Position numbers and translations under genes: made by a program. A stretch of DNA of 64,000 bases from JAUZRW01 sp964549915 (lineage in GTDB: Bacteria; Chloroflexota; Anaerolineae; Aggregatilineales; Phototrophicaceae), in NCBI GenBank assembly GCA_964549915.1, contig CAZJWX010000005.1, positions 1 through 64,000 of the forward strand. The letters run 5' to 3'. This document shows positions 44,902 through 53,891 of this stretch, one piece after another. The number at the start of each line of letters is the position of its first letter. Position 1 is the first letter of the stretch. The notes under the pieces are model-generated. The model saw only the letters and a list, made by a program, of their open reading frames with translations. It was not told where the DNA came from and searched no databases.

Positions 44902-46908
44902 TCACTCCGCCGTGATTTCCAGCGTATATTCGCCTTCCCCATCAAAACGCGCCGCTTCGACGATATAGGTGCCGTCAAAGGGTACGTCGAACTGAAAAAT
45001 CTGCGCATCCAGCCCCAATGCGGCGTCATCAGCGTCGTCATTCTCCGCCAGCACGTTCCCGTTGGCATCCAACAAACGCAGCAGCGGATCGAGCGTGCCG
45101 CTGCGGGTGCGCAGGGTGATCGTCAACGACTGCCTGCCGGAGGCCGTGACTCGGTATCGCTGCGCGGGAAGCGTCTCGCGCAGTGCCCCGCCTACGGTCA
45201 GGTTGCCGTCCAGCAAGCCCAGCGCAATCGGGGCGCTCAACCCCAGCCGATACGCACCCTCTCCGGCCTGGCGTTCCACCACAATCGCGTACCAGCCCGC
45301 AGCGGGCAAGCGCACATCGCGCAGTTGGGCATCCAGCGGATTGAACAAGAACCCGGCATCGTCATCGGCGGCGTAGGCCACTTCTCCGCCGCCCTCCGCC
45401 AGCAGGCGCAGCGCGATGTCCAGGTCGAAGGACTCTTCGCCTGCGACGGCTGTGACCGTGATGGTTTCGGCAGCATCCGCCTCGTAATACCAGACCTGCC
45501 GGGTGTCCTCTGTCGTGAATGTGCCCCCGGCTTCGCGCCCCGCCCACAGAGTCAGCGCCCCGATGCGATCTTCGCCAATGCCCAGCCGCAGCGCACTCAC
45601 TGCACCATAGCTGCCATCGCTCTCGGCAAGGTAGAGCGTGCCGTCGGGGGCGGCAGCCACTGCGGAAAGATCGCCGAATGAGTCCAGTTCGACGCTATTT
45701 TGCAGCAAGCCCGTGTTGTCGAAGCGCTGCAAGCCGTCCCCAACGGTTGCGATCAACAGATTGTTGGCTCCGTCGAAGGCGAAGGCAGTTGCTTCGCTGC
45801 CGCTTTCCAGCCGGAAGAAAGGCGCGAACAGCCCCTCTTGCAGCCCGTAGAGCGTTAAATCGTCGCTGAGGGCGAAGACGCGCCCGCTCTGGTCAGCCGC
45901 CAGCAAGGGCTGTGTGAAGAGCGTTTCCGTGAACGCCAATTGTGTCTCGCCCTCTGCCGAAAATGCCCGCAAGATGACGGCTTCATCGTCGTCGAAATCG
46001 GTCGCGTAGAGGGTGCCATCGGCTGCCAGCGCGATGCTGCGCGGGGCATCCGCCGCGAAGCCGCCGAACGGAGCGCCTTCCTCGCCATTCGCCAGCACAC
46101 GAACGCATCCGCAGAGACTATCCGCCACGTAAAGCGCCCCATCCGTCCCCAGGGCGATGTCCGTTGGCAGGGCTTCGTCTGCGAAGGGCTGCGCCGCAAG
46201 GACGATCCCGCTGCGGCTGTCGATCCGTACGATTCCTGCGGCAGCGTCCGCCAGAATCAACTCCCCATCGTCCGGCATGCGCGTCAAACCGCCAACATCC
46301 AGGAAGGCCGATTCGCCGTCCGCCGGGGTGCGTTCTGTTCGCCAGAGAAAGCCATACTGCGGCGGCGGCACATCATTGGCATTGCCCATCGTCAGGCTGT
46401 CTGCGACGGCTTCGAAGGTCGCCGTGAAATTCTCGCGCTGCACGCTGGCGACCCTCCCGACCATGAAGAGCGCCCCGCCCTGGGGCAACTGCACCGCGCG
46501 TCCCAGGCCAAAGAGCACCCCATCTGCGCTGCTTCCGGCGGCGAAAAGCGCATCCAGCCCCAGCAGCCTGCCGGGTAAGACCCCGCCGGAGTCTATGTCG
46601 AGTGCGTCCAGCAAATGCAGCAATTCGGCGGCGAGGTCGGTTTCTTCGGGCAAGATGGGCAAGGCAGTCAGTTCAATCAGCGGTGTTCCAGGGGGACGGG
46701 TAGCGGGATTGTCCGCGAAGTTCTGTGCCAGCAATACGGTCTGGCGGAATCCGTCTTCGCTCGTACCCGGCACAGGTGCATCCCACCCGGCAGGGATCAA
46801 CAAGGAGTATTCCGTCCCCGGCCATTCATACCCGGTGAAGCCGCTCTGTCCCTGGACGGGACTCAAGAGGGCAAGTAGCAGCAGCGCGGCAAGCCAGCGG
46901 ATGCTCAT
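44902..46908 (-). CDS. Secreted NHL-propeller and PPC-domain protein
   Basis: A 668-residue exported protein with a clear signal peptide (residues 1-20, cleaved near VQGQ). Residues 25-190 form an uncharacterised beta-rich domain (PAGWDAPVPGTSEDGF). From about 195 to 440 at least five NHL/propeller repeats occur, each with the pattern ALGTDGALYVADSLCG or ALAADGTLYATDFDD. Two PPC-like beta domains (about 455-560 and 565-665) close the protein. There is no catalytic motif, so a binding or structural role at the surface is likely. Its start overlaps the Wzz-like gene by 4 bases. Confidence 0.75.
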   Translation of the reverse strand: MSIRWLAALLLLALLSPVQGQSGFTGYEWPGTEYSLLIPAGWDAPVPGTSEDGFRQTVLLAQNFADNPATRPPGTPLIELTALPILPEETDLAAELLHLLDALDIDSGGVLPGRLLGLDALFAAGSSADGVLFGLGRAVQLPQGGALFMVGRVASVQRENFTATFEAVADSLTMGNANDVPPPQYGFLWRTERTPADGESAFLDVGGLTRMPDDGELILADAAAGIVRIDSRSGIVLAAQPFADEALPTDIALGTDGALYVADSLCGCVRVLANGEEGAPFGGFAADAPRSIALAADGTLYATDFDDDEAVILRAFSAEGETQLAFTETLFTQPLLAADQSGRVFALSDDLTLYGLQEGLFAPFFRLESGSEATAFAFDGANNLLIATVGDGLQRFDNTGLLQNSVELDSFGDLSAVAAAPDGTLYLAESDGSYGAVSALRLGIGEDRIGALTLWAGREAGGTFTTEDTRQVWYYEADAAETITVTAVAGEESFDLDIALRLLAEGGGEVAYAADDDAGFLFNPLDAQLRDVRLPAAGWYAIVVERQAGEGAYRLGLSAPIALGLLDGNLTVGGALRETLPAQRYRVTASGRQSLTITLRTRSGTLDPLLRLLDANGNVLAENDDADDAALGLDAQIFQFDVPFDGTYIVEAARFDGEGEYTLEITAE

Positions 46909-47594
46909 ACGCGGCTGCTCCGATGGCGCGGCACACTCGCCAGCAGGGGAATGCCCAGGGCATCCAGTTCATCCGGGCTGCGCAGGGTGGGATCGAGGTA
47001 TTCTACCAGGAGGGCGAGCATCAGCCCGGCGAAGAAGGCCACGCCCAATTGCAGCAGCGGCGCGAAGCGATTGGGCAGCGAGGGCGCTACGCCGACAATC
47101 ACTGGTTCATCGAGGATAGTCACCTGCGCGGGTTCTGCGCCCAGGTGCGGGAAATAGGCTTGATTGCGCGTCTGTAAGACCTGGATGGCAGCATCCGCGA
47201 TTTGCGCCAGCGCCGCATCATCGGGATACGATAGGTAGACGATACCGATGCTGCGGCTGTTATCCGCCGCGATTCCCAGCAAGCCCAGGTCAATGGCTTC
47301 GTCATCCAGCAGGGCGGCGACCTCTTCGCGGAAGGTGCTGCTCGTCACCCAATCGGTGAAGGCGTTGACCACAAATTCGGACGCCAGCCAGACATCCTGG
47401 TAATCGCCTTCCCGGTTGGGCAGGTTGCTCTGCTCCTGCGCCGCGCTGTAGCGAAAATTCGTTGTGAAACCACCCGCTGCGCCCTGTTCGTTGCGCAGCA
47501 ACTGCGGCACGGCGAAAAATGCTACGATCACCACTGGCAGCAGCATAATCCACCAGCGTTTGCGGATGAAGCGCCATACGAGCAACAATTCCAT
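46905..47594 (-). CDS. Wzz-like chain-length-determinant/polysaccharide copolymerase family protein
   Basis: A 229-residue protein with membrane helices at both ends (about 12-30 and 183-205), the Wzz layout, and a periplasm-facing helical region between. Conserved parts include the Pro-rich VIVGVAPSLPNR before the second helix and the short C-terminal tail (YLDPTLRSPDELDALGIPLLASVP). It has no tyrosine kinase domain. Such proteins set polysaccharide chain length, together with Wzy and Wzx, which are not in the window. It overlaps the NHL gene by 4 bases. Confidence 0.8.
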   Translation of the reverse strand: MELLLVWRFIRKRWWIMLLPVVIVAFFAVPQLLRNEQGAAGGFTTNFRYSAAQEQSNLPNREGDYQDVWLASEFVVNAFTDWVTSSTFREEVAALLDDEAIDLGLLGIAADNSRSIGIVYLSYPDDAALAQIADAAIQVLQTRNQAYFPHLGAEPAQVTILDEPVIVGVAPSLPNRFAPLLQLGVAFFAGLMLALLVEYLDPTLRSPDELDALGIPLLASVPRHRSSRV

Positions 47595-47678
47595 AGCCAG
47601 CCCATCTCCTCTTCGTCTGCGCGGCGTTCGCGCGGCAAGGATAACGCACTTGCTGTGGGCTGTGTAGGGCGTGGCGGA

Positions 47679-48494
47679 TCAGGCCTGCTGGCGATGCAGG
47701 CGAGCATCCATATAGGTGGCGAAGGCTTCCAGGGCGTCTTCGTCCAGTGGGTAGAGATCATCCGTGTCGTCGGCGGAGTAGTGCGCTAACGCGGCCTCGA
47801 TCAGCGGGTGATGCTCTGGTGCGAGGTGATCCAGCGCCCACATGCCCCCGGCGACCTTACTGCCAATGCTGCGCTCTTCCAGCGATTGCAGCACGCGGCA
47901 CATATTCAGCACCGAATAGACCGCGTTGCGCCGGAGATTGTGCCGGATGTCGCGGTAATCGTTGAGGATCGAATCGCGGAAGTCTTCCGCGGGCACATGC
48001 GGGAAGACGGTTTGAATCGGTTCGCCGAAGAGCACCTCTCCGTAGTGATTCAGGACGGCGATGTGCGCGGCGAGGTCGGGATCGTACCGGGTTTCCTGCC
48101 CCCAGTCCTTCCAGCTACCATCTCGCAGGTCGGCCTCGAATCGCTGCCGCCAGGTCTCGCTGTAATGGAAGTCGAAGGGCGTGGGGTACTGCCATTCTTC
48201 GAGCTGGCCTTTGTTCATGTAAGTGACTTCGATGGGCGATGGATGCCCGGAGATGATGAAAACCAGTTCAGCGGCGATCAGATACTGGTTGGAGACACTC
48301 AGCGGTTCGCGTGTGACCACCAGCAAATCGACATCACTGTGACGGGGGTTGAAGGCACCCATTGCCAGCGAACCGTGCAGGTACACGCCCACGAGTTCGC
48401 TCTCGATGATGCTCTGGCAGCCCTTCACAAAGTATTCGATTTGCCGCTGCGTCCCCTCGGGCGCGTCGATCCAACTGTACAGTGCCATGTGCAT
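47679..48494 (-). CDS. Nucleotidyltransferase of the AadA-like (DUF4111) type
   Basis: A 271-residue protein. The nucleotidyltransferase core has GS in YLHGSLAMGAF (Gly 41, Ser 42) and the metal-binding D-x-D at Asp 54 and Asp 56 in SDVDLLVV. The C-terminal helical domain (VLNMCRVLQSLEERSIGSKVAGGMWAL) is that of aminoglycoside nucleotidyltransferases. Chromosomal members of this group are frequent and usually not linked to antibiotic resistance, so I do not call resistance. It shares a transcript direction with Wzz, 84 bases apart. Confidence 0.82.
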   Translation of the reverse strand: MHMALYSWIDAPEGTQRQIEYFVKGCQSIIESELVGVYLHGSLAMGAFNPRHSDVDLLVVTREPLSVSNQYLIAAELVFIISGHPSPIEVTYMNKGQLEEWQYPTPFDFHYSETWRQRFEADLRDGSWKDWGQETRYDPDLAAHIAVLNHYGEVLFGEPIQTVFPHVPAEDFRDSILNDYRDIRHNLRRNAVYSVLNMCRVLQSLEERSIGSKVAGGMWALDHLAPEHHPLIEAALAHYSADDTDDLYPLDEDALEAFATYMDARLHRQQA

Positions 48495-48650
48495 TCTTCC
48501 CAGCGCCAGGATAACTGTCTCACTGTGGATAATACACTAGTTCGCGCCTTTGGGCGAAAAGGAAATTGTGAGGATGTGCCACATACCGACGGCAGGCAAT
48601 CCAGGTGTACCTGAACCATCAGGCTCAGCGGCGCGAACCCAATCAGCGCC

Positions 48651-48896
48651 TTACGACGACAGGCGATCCAGCGCCCTCAGCAGATCAGCGGGTTCGGCAC
48701 GCTGCACATAATCGGCATCGGCGAAAGCGTAGCGCACGATGCCATCCTGCAAGATGACGTAGGTTCCCGGCAGGGGAAGTTCGTAAGCTCGGTTGCCGTT
48801 GGCCTGCACCAGGTTGCAGCGCTGGATATGCTGGCGGAAGCGATTCTCGCGGATAAGCCGCTGCGGCCAGAAGCTGTCGAACCGCCTCGCCTCGCA
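48651..48896 (-). pseudogene. 5'-truncated peroxiredoxin-like (AhpC/TSA) gene
   Basis: On the minus strand a frame of 82 codons, without any ATG, ends in TAA at 48653-48651. Its last ~60 residues match the C-terminus of AhpC/TSA-type peroxiredoxin-like proteins: ELPLPGTYVILQDG and VRYAFADADY, then RAEPADLL. The active-site Cys and the whole thioredoxin core are missing; a stop codon (48899-48897) closes the frame upstream. It is therefore a remnant. It lies between the nucleotidyltransferase and histidine kinase genes. Confidence 0.65.
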
Positions 48897-48991
48897 TTAT
48901 GGAGCCCGGCGCGAACTGCACGCCACCCCTTACGCTCCCTGAAGCGGCTCTCGTCTGGCGATGCCTCTGCGCACAGGGGGCATCCCTCGGC

Positions 48992-51526
48992 TTAATCCAG
49001 GTGCAGGATGACGCGGAACCGAGCGCCGACTTCTTCGCGATTCTCTGCGCGGATGATGCCCCCGTGCAACTGCGTGATTTGCCGCGCCAGGGCCAGCCCC
49101 ATACCGGTCTCTTTGCGCGATCCCTGGCTGGCACGCACGAAGGGTTCGAAGATCTGCGCGGGCAGCAAATGCGTGTCGATGCCCTCGCCCGTATCCTCAA
49201 TATCCAGAACGGCGCTGCGATTGCCGAATTCATCTGCCTCCACCCGGAGCTTGACGAACACCTCGCCGCCCGGATGATTGTAGTTGATGCCGTTGACGAC
49301 CAGCGTACTGACCAGTTGTAGGACGCGCATCTTGTCTGCATAGAAGGTGATTGGCTCGTCCGGCAGTTGAGCCGTGATCGTCACGCCTTCGTCTTCGGCA
49401 AACGGCTGATTGGTCTGGATCGCTTGCCAGATCACGTCTTGTAGGGTGACCTCGCTGCGCTCTAGCTGAATCGTACCGCGCTGGAAACGGGAGAGATCAA
49501 CGAGTTCTTCCACCAGGTCTTGCAAGTACTGCGTCACGTGTTCCAGGTTTTCCAGGTGAACAGACAGGCGCTCTGGCTGGCGGCGCAGCAGGTGCAGGCG
49601 CAAGCCCAGGCTGCTGAGCGGATTGCGCAGTTCGTGCGCTGCGTTAGAGATGAACCGCGCCCGCTGGAAGTACAATTTGCGTTCCTGGCTGATGTCGCGC
49701 ACCACAGCCACCATGCGCACTTGTTTATCCCCCGGTGCGCCGATGAGCGAATAGCGAATGCTGGCGTACAGCGTGGAACCGGAACGAGTCTTGAGCATCG
49801 TCTCACTGCGGATGGCTTCTTCGACTCCGCTGTGTTCACTGAAGAGATGATTGAAGTTCAGCGTCTGGGTGACGTTATCCTCTTTGGGGCGGATGAACGA
49901 GAGCGGTTTGCCGTACAGTTCTTCCTGCGAATAGCCCACCATGTTGCAGAAGGCCGGGTTGGCGTATTGAATGCGGAAGTCTTCCATGTAGAAGATGCCT
50001 TCCGCCGTCGCATCCAGGATGGCCTGCAAGCGTTTGCGCTCCAGCGAAAGCTGCTCGGTGCGCCGCCCAACGATGCGTTCCAGGCTCTGCGTGTGTTCGC
50101 GCAGCTTGAGGTACAACTGCTCATTGTCTACCGCGATGGTCAACTGGTTGGCGAGGGTCACCAGCAGTTCGTGATCGGTATCCTGGAAGGGCGCAGAGTC
50201 GGCTGTCCGTAGCGCCGCCAGAATGCCCCGCTTGAAAACAACTGCCGCCAGCGCTTGCCGTCCATCCGGCAGGGTCACGGTCTGCCCACGCGGCCAGTTC
50301 AAATCTGCGAGCGCCATCTTGCCGCGTCCACCTGGTTTGCCCACCGCCTGATGATACACTTCCCAGGCCAGTGTTCCGGTCTGGCTGGTGTCGGCGCTGT
50401 GCAGCAGATTCCCGGTTGCGGGTTCGAAGATCAGGCAGATGATGTTGTCTGCTTGTAACGACATCCCAATGATCGGAATGAGCTGCGGCAGCGCTGCTGA
50501 AACGCTGTCTGTCTCGAAGAGATGATTGAGCACCTGATACAGCGTCTGCGAGACGAGTAGATTCTGCATCAGCGAGTGCTGTGCTTCTTCGCGCTGCTGG
50601 ATCTCCTGATGGGCCCGCATGAACAAACGCGCGTTGACGATCACCAGGGAAAGCTGCCGCGCGATCACCGTCGCCAGTTCTGCTCTTTCCGGCGTGAAGA
50701 AACCCGGTTCTGCATGTTCCATGTTCAACAGGCCGATGACTTCATCCTGGTGCAGCAGCGCCACGCCAATGTGCGAGCGATTCGGCTGGTCAATCGGCGT
50801 CTCAATCCAGCTTGGCTCCTGCATCGGATCAAATACCAGCCAGGCGAGCTTCTCATCCTTCATCCGCTGACGCTTGAACAGCACAGCCTGGCGTAAATCT
50901 TCCCGCTGTGTGACTTCCTGAAAGTCCGCTTTTGAGGGGAATCCGTGCCCGACAGCGTGGGTGATGCGGTTGCCATCGAAGAGGAAGATGCTGGCTGTCT
51001 GGAACGGAATCAGCGCGTGCAGGTATTCCAGGCCGTTGGTCAGTGTCGCCTCGATGTGCGCGAGGTCATCCACCACGCCGATGACATCGCCGAAGGTGCG
51101 CAGGTGCTGTGATTGCGCCGCAAGGCGCAGTTCGCGTTCTTTCTCCCCGCTGATGTCTTGCAGGCCGCCCTGAAAATAGAGCAAGTTGCCGTGCTCGTCG
51201 CGGATGCAGCGCATGGTGTTGCGCAGCCAGATCGTCGAACCGTCTTTGCGGCGCATCAGGCGGTCAAATGTTGCGGTATCGTCCAGCGCGTTCTCCACCT
51301 GGCGCAGCACACTCTCCCGGTCTGCCGGGTCGGCGTACACATCGAAGGCGGTGCGCTGCATCAGTTCTTCGGGGGTGTCGTATCCCAGTAGTCGGGCGGT
51401 TGCCCGGTTCACGTACAGAATCGTCCCATCGACATGCGTCCGGTAGAGTCCGAAAGGCATGTCTTCAAACCAGGTTGCGAGATTCTCATTGGTGTGTGAT
51501 GACTGTTTTGCGCTCATAGTACGCAT
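48992..51526 (-). CDS. Hybrid-sensing PAS/GAF histidine kinase
   Basis: An 844-residue cytoplasmic sensor kinase without membrane helices. Domain order: PAS with PAC (about 15-135), GAF (about 160-300), a second GAF-like region (about 330-470), a coiled coil (475-500), PAS with PAC (500-615), HisKA with the phospho-acceptor His 631 in HELRNPLSSL, and HATPase_c (about 735-844) with the N-box NGINYNHPGG, G1 DIEDTGEGID and G2 GMGLALARQIT. No receiver domain is fused and no response regulator gene is adjacent, so its partner is elsewhere. It is the first gene of a minus-strand block. Start at ATG 51526, with an alternative at 51517. Confidence 0.92.
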   Translation of the reverse strand: MRTMSAKQSSHTNENLATWFEDMPFGLYRTHVDGTILYVNRATARLLGYDTPEELMQRTAFDVYADPADRESVLRQVENALDDTATFDRLMRRKDGSTIWLRNTMRCIRDEHGNLLYFQGGLQDISGEKERELRLAAQSQHLRTFGDVIGVVDDLAHIEATLTNGLEYLHALIPFQTASIFLFDGNRITHAVGHGFPSKADFQEVTQREDLRQAVLFKRQRMKDEKLAWLVFDPMQEPSWIETPIDQPNRSHIGVALLHQDEVIGLLNMEHAEPGFFTPERAELATVIARQLSLVIVNARLFMRAHQEIQQREEAQHSLMQNLLVSQTLYQVLNHLFETDSVSAALPQLIPIIGMSLQADNIICLIFEPATGNLLHSADTSQTGTLAWEVYHQAVGKPGGRGKMALADLNWPRGQTVTLPDGRQALAAVVFKRGILAALRTADSAPFQDTDHELLVTLANQLTIAVDNEQLYLKLREHTQSLERIVGRRTEQLSLERKRLQAILDATAEGIFYMEDFRIQYANPAFCNMVGYSQEELYGKPLSFIRPKEDNVTQTLNFNHLFSEHSGVEEAIRSETMLKTRSGSTLYASIRYSLIGAPGDKQVRMVAVVRDISQERKLYFQRARFISNAAHELRNPLSSLGLRLHLLRRQPERLSVHLENLEHVTQYLQDLVEELVDLSRFQRGTIQLERSEVTLQDVIWQAIQTNQPFAEDEGVTITAQLPDEPITFYADKMRVLQLVSTLVVNGINYNHPGGEVFVKLRVEADEFGNRSAVLDIEDTGEGIDTHLLPAQIFEPFVRASQGSRKETGMGLALARQITQLHGGIIRAENREEVGARFRVILHLD

Positions 51527-51730
51527 CGGATGCTAGTCTTCGGTTGATGTTGGCCTCATCTACATAAGCATACACCAGGAACAGCCGTTTGTTTCGTAAC
51601 GCCAGGATACAGATTCTTAAACAAGCCTGCGATCAGACGGGTTACTTCCGTCAAAATGGGGGCGTCTTGCGTGAGAAAACCTGAACATTCTGCATCCCTT
51701 CGTCGTTCGGCAGAAAACTCGTTTTCACGT

Positions 51731-51736
51731 TACAAT
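51731..51736 (+). promoter_or_regulatory. Candidate -10 box before the SH3 protein gene
   Basis: TACAAT 39 bases before the ATG at 51775, in the gap between two divergent genes. The -35 is unclear; TTCGGC at 51706-51711 is a weak candidate at a 19-base spacing. Confidence 0.35.
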
Positions 51737-51774
51737 GACAATAGTGTTGAACCTAACCCATAGGATGTGCCGCT

Positions 51775-52644
51775 ATGAAAAAGCTGATCGGATTCTTGAT
51801 GGCGACAGTCTTGCTTGTCGTCGGCCTGCCTGCACTGGCGCAGGATGACGATACGACAGTAACCATTATTCCGCTCGATGGCAACTTCGTCGTTTGCCCG
51901 CCGGATGCCCTGGCTGAAGCGACAATCGAGGAAGCTGAATTGGGCATTCAGTTCCTGGATGTAGAAGATGTTCTGGTCGTGCCGCGTGCGGAAGTCGTCG
52001 GCGAGGAAGGGTCACGTGTGCTGGTGGTCACAGAAACTCGCCTGCGTTGCACTTCGTCTCCGGCCTCTGCCGCGACTCTGATGGAAGTCTCGCCCTCAGT
52101 GCCGATCAACGGGGTCGCTCCGCGCCCGACCAACCCCACCGGACTCGCGCCCTCGCAGACGGGCTACGGCATCGTCAACACCGATAACGCCAACCTGCGT
52201 TCTTGCGCTTCCCCCTTCTGCACCAACGTCGCAGTGGTGGATGGCGGCACAGAATTGATCGTCCTGGGGCGCAATGCGGACGATTCCTGGTGGTACGTCC
52301 AGGTGGACGATATTCGCGGCTGGATCTGGGGTGAGTTGGTGGTGCTGCGCGGCGACCTGACCAACCTGCCTTTCGTCACCACACAGGGCGAACGCACCCC
52401 GCCCAGCGTCTACGTGGGCTTCCCGGATAACCCGCTCTACGGCCTGCCCTTCTATGATGGCGGGATCCTCTGCGAAGTGGAGACGGGCATGTTCCACCCG
52501 CTCGTGGGGCGCACTGCCAACGATACCTGGCTGAAGATCGAAGCGACCTGTGAAGATGGCAGCGTGCAGACGGGCTGGCTGCTGGGTACTTCGGGCTTGA
52601 TCCGCAATACGGGGCGCGTCTTCGTACCCATCGTGAGCGAATAG
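51775..52644 (+). CDS. Secreted SH3-domain protein
   Basis: A 289-residue exported protein. Signal peptide 1-23 (KKLIGFLMATVLLVVGLPA, cleavage near ALAQ). After a 100-residue N-terminal domain with Cys, one clear bacterial SH3 domain (about 125-190) appears: ANLRSCASPFCTNVAVV, then WWYVQVDDIRGWI. The C-terminal part contains a second, weaker SH3-like fold (about 215-280, GWLLGTSGL). It likely binds cell wall or surface polymers; no enzyme domain is present. AGGAT lies 10 bases upstream of the ATG. Confidence 0.8.
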   Translation: MKKLIGFLMATVLLVVGLPALAQDDDTTVTIIPLDGNFVVCPPDALAEATIEEAELGIQFLDVEDVLVVPRAEVVGEEGSRVLVVTETRLRCTSSPASAATLMEVSPSVPINGVAPRPTNPTGLAPSQTGYGIVNTDNANLRSCASPFCTNVAVVDGGTELIVLGRNADDSWWYVQVDDIRGWIWGELVVLRGDLTNLPFVTTQGERTPPSVYVGFPDNPLYGLPFYDGGILCEVETGMFHPLVGRTANDTWLKIEATCEDGSVQTGWLLGTSGLIRNTGRVFVPIVSE

Positions 52645-52656
52645 ACCGATGACTCG

Positions 52657-52749
52657 CCGGGTTATCCGCAGCAGATTGCGCGTTTCGGTGTCATTGGGCG
52701 CGAGGGTGCCCTCGCCGATGCTCTCGTTCTGTCTTGTTGGATAACCCGG
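52657..52749. repeat. Long inverted repeat enclosing a hairpin
   Basis: CCGGGTTATCC (52657-52667) and GGATAACCCGG (52739-52749) are exact complements, 71 bases apart. Inside, GCGAGGG-TG-CCCTCGC (52700-52715) forms a second seven-pair stem with a very small loop. A transcript would fold into one closed structure. It lies between the SH3 gene and the glycosyltransferase gene and could be a terminator, a stable small RNA or a repeat element. Confidence 0.55.
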
Positions 52750-52780
52750 TACGACACAGTTGGGATTCGCCACAATTCAC

Positions 52781-53887
52781 ATGACCGCACAAACGCCGAT
52801 GCCAATAAAACCACCGATTGTCTATTACATCAGCAGTCACGGATACGGGCACGCCGCCCGCCAGCAAGCCGTCATCAACGAATTGGCGCGGATGGGGTGT
52901 GCCGTTTACGTCCGCGCCAGCGCGCCGCCGCAGTTCTTCCGCGCCGCCACTGATTTGCATCATCGGCGGTACGATGTGGGCATGGTGCAGGCGGATGCGC
53001 TGAGCTACGACATCCCGCAGACCTTCCGCCAACTGGCTGCCTTCGCCGATGAGCAGGGAGCCATCATCACCGAAGAAGTCGCCTTCGTGCAGCAGATTGG
53101 GGCGGGCCTGATCGTCAGTGATATGCCGCCGCTGGCGATGGAAATCGCCGAACGTGCCGGACTGCCCTGCATCGCCATCACACACTTTACCTGGGATTGG
53201 GTCTACGAGCACTACCTCCACGATTACCCACAATACACCCACCTCGTCGACTCGATCCGCGAGAGCTACGACAAAACGACTCTCGCGCTGCAATTACAGA
53301 TGCCGCTGCCGCATGCCTTCGACATGTTCCCAACGGTGGAGCCGCTTCCGGGTCTGTTCAACCCCACGACGAAGACACGCGCCGAGGTGCAGGCCGAATT
53401 TGATCTACCGCCAGATGCGCGGGTGGGGCTGGTGTCGATGGGAGGGCATCAGTGGGGGGAGCTGGATTTGCGGGCGCTGAAGAACAAACGCGAATGGGTC
53501 TTCTTCGTCGATGAAATCGCCTGGGAGCTGGTCGCGGATGCGCCGGAGCGTTTCCGCCGTGTGCCCAATGGCTACCGGGGCTATTATAATTTGATCGCGC
53601 ATGGGGATGTGCTGGTGGGCAAGGTCGGCGGCAGCACCATCGCTGAGGTGGTGGGGCACGGCACGCCGATGATCTACACGACGAATCCCGGCTGGCGCGA
53701 GACCGTGTTGTTGCAGGAGACGGTGGAACGTTACGCCGTCTCCTGCCAGTACATCGAGCGAACGGCCTTCCGGCGTGGGGAGTGGATCGACGCGCTGGAT
53801 GCAATCTACGAGCAGCCGCGCCGCCCTGCTTACGATGAGCCGAACGGTGCGCCAATTGCTGCTGCGAAACTGGCGCAATGGCTCTAG
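52781..53887 (+). CDS. GT-B glycosyltransferase-like protein
   Basis: A 368-residue protein with the layout of the MurG/MGT-like superfamily. The N-terminal Gly-rich loop ISSHGYGHAARQQAVI (about 16-31) is typical, and the C-terminal donor-site segment VGKVGGSTIAEVVGHGTPMIY with a later ETVLLQE matches the nucleotide-sugar pocket. It resembles proteins annotated as glycosyltransferase family 1-like or the N-terminal part of plant L-arabinokinase. The sugar and acceptor are unknown. Start at ATG 52781; a TTG at 52760 and ATG at 52799 are in frame. It is convergent with the kinase gene, 4 bases apart. Confidence 0.75.
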   Translation: MTAQTPMPIKPPIVYYISSHGYGHAARQQAVINELARMGCAVYVRASAPPQFFRAATDLHHRRYDVGMVQADALSYDIPQTFRQLAAFADEQGAIITEEVAFVQQIGAGLIVSDMPPLAMEIAERAGLPCIAITHFTWDWVYEHYLHDYPQYTHLVDSIRESYDKTTLALQLQMPLPHAFDMFPTVEPLPGLFNPTTKTRAEVQAEFDLPPDARVGLVSMGGHQWGELDLRALKNKREWVFFVDEIAWELVADAPERFRRVPNGYRGYYNLIAHGDVLVGKVGGSTIAEVVGHGTPMIYTTNPGWRETVLLQETVERYAVSCQYIERTAFRRGEWIDALDAIYEQPRRPAYDEPNGAPIAAAKLAQWL

Positions 53888-53891
53888 CCGC

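Noticed and set aside
47679..48494. Aminoglycoside resistance gene
   Set aside because: The AadA-like fold is present, but such chromosomal relatives occur widely without resistance and nothing mobile is around it.
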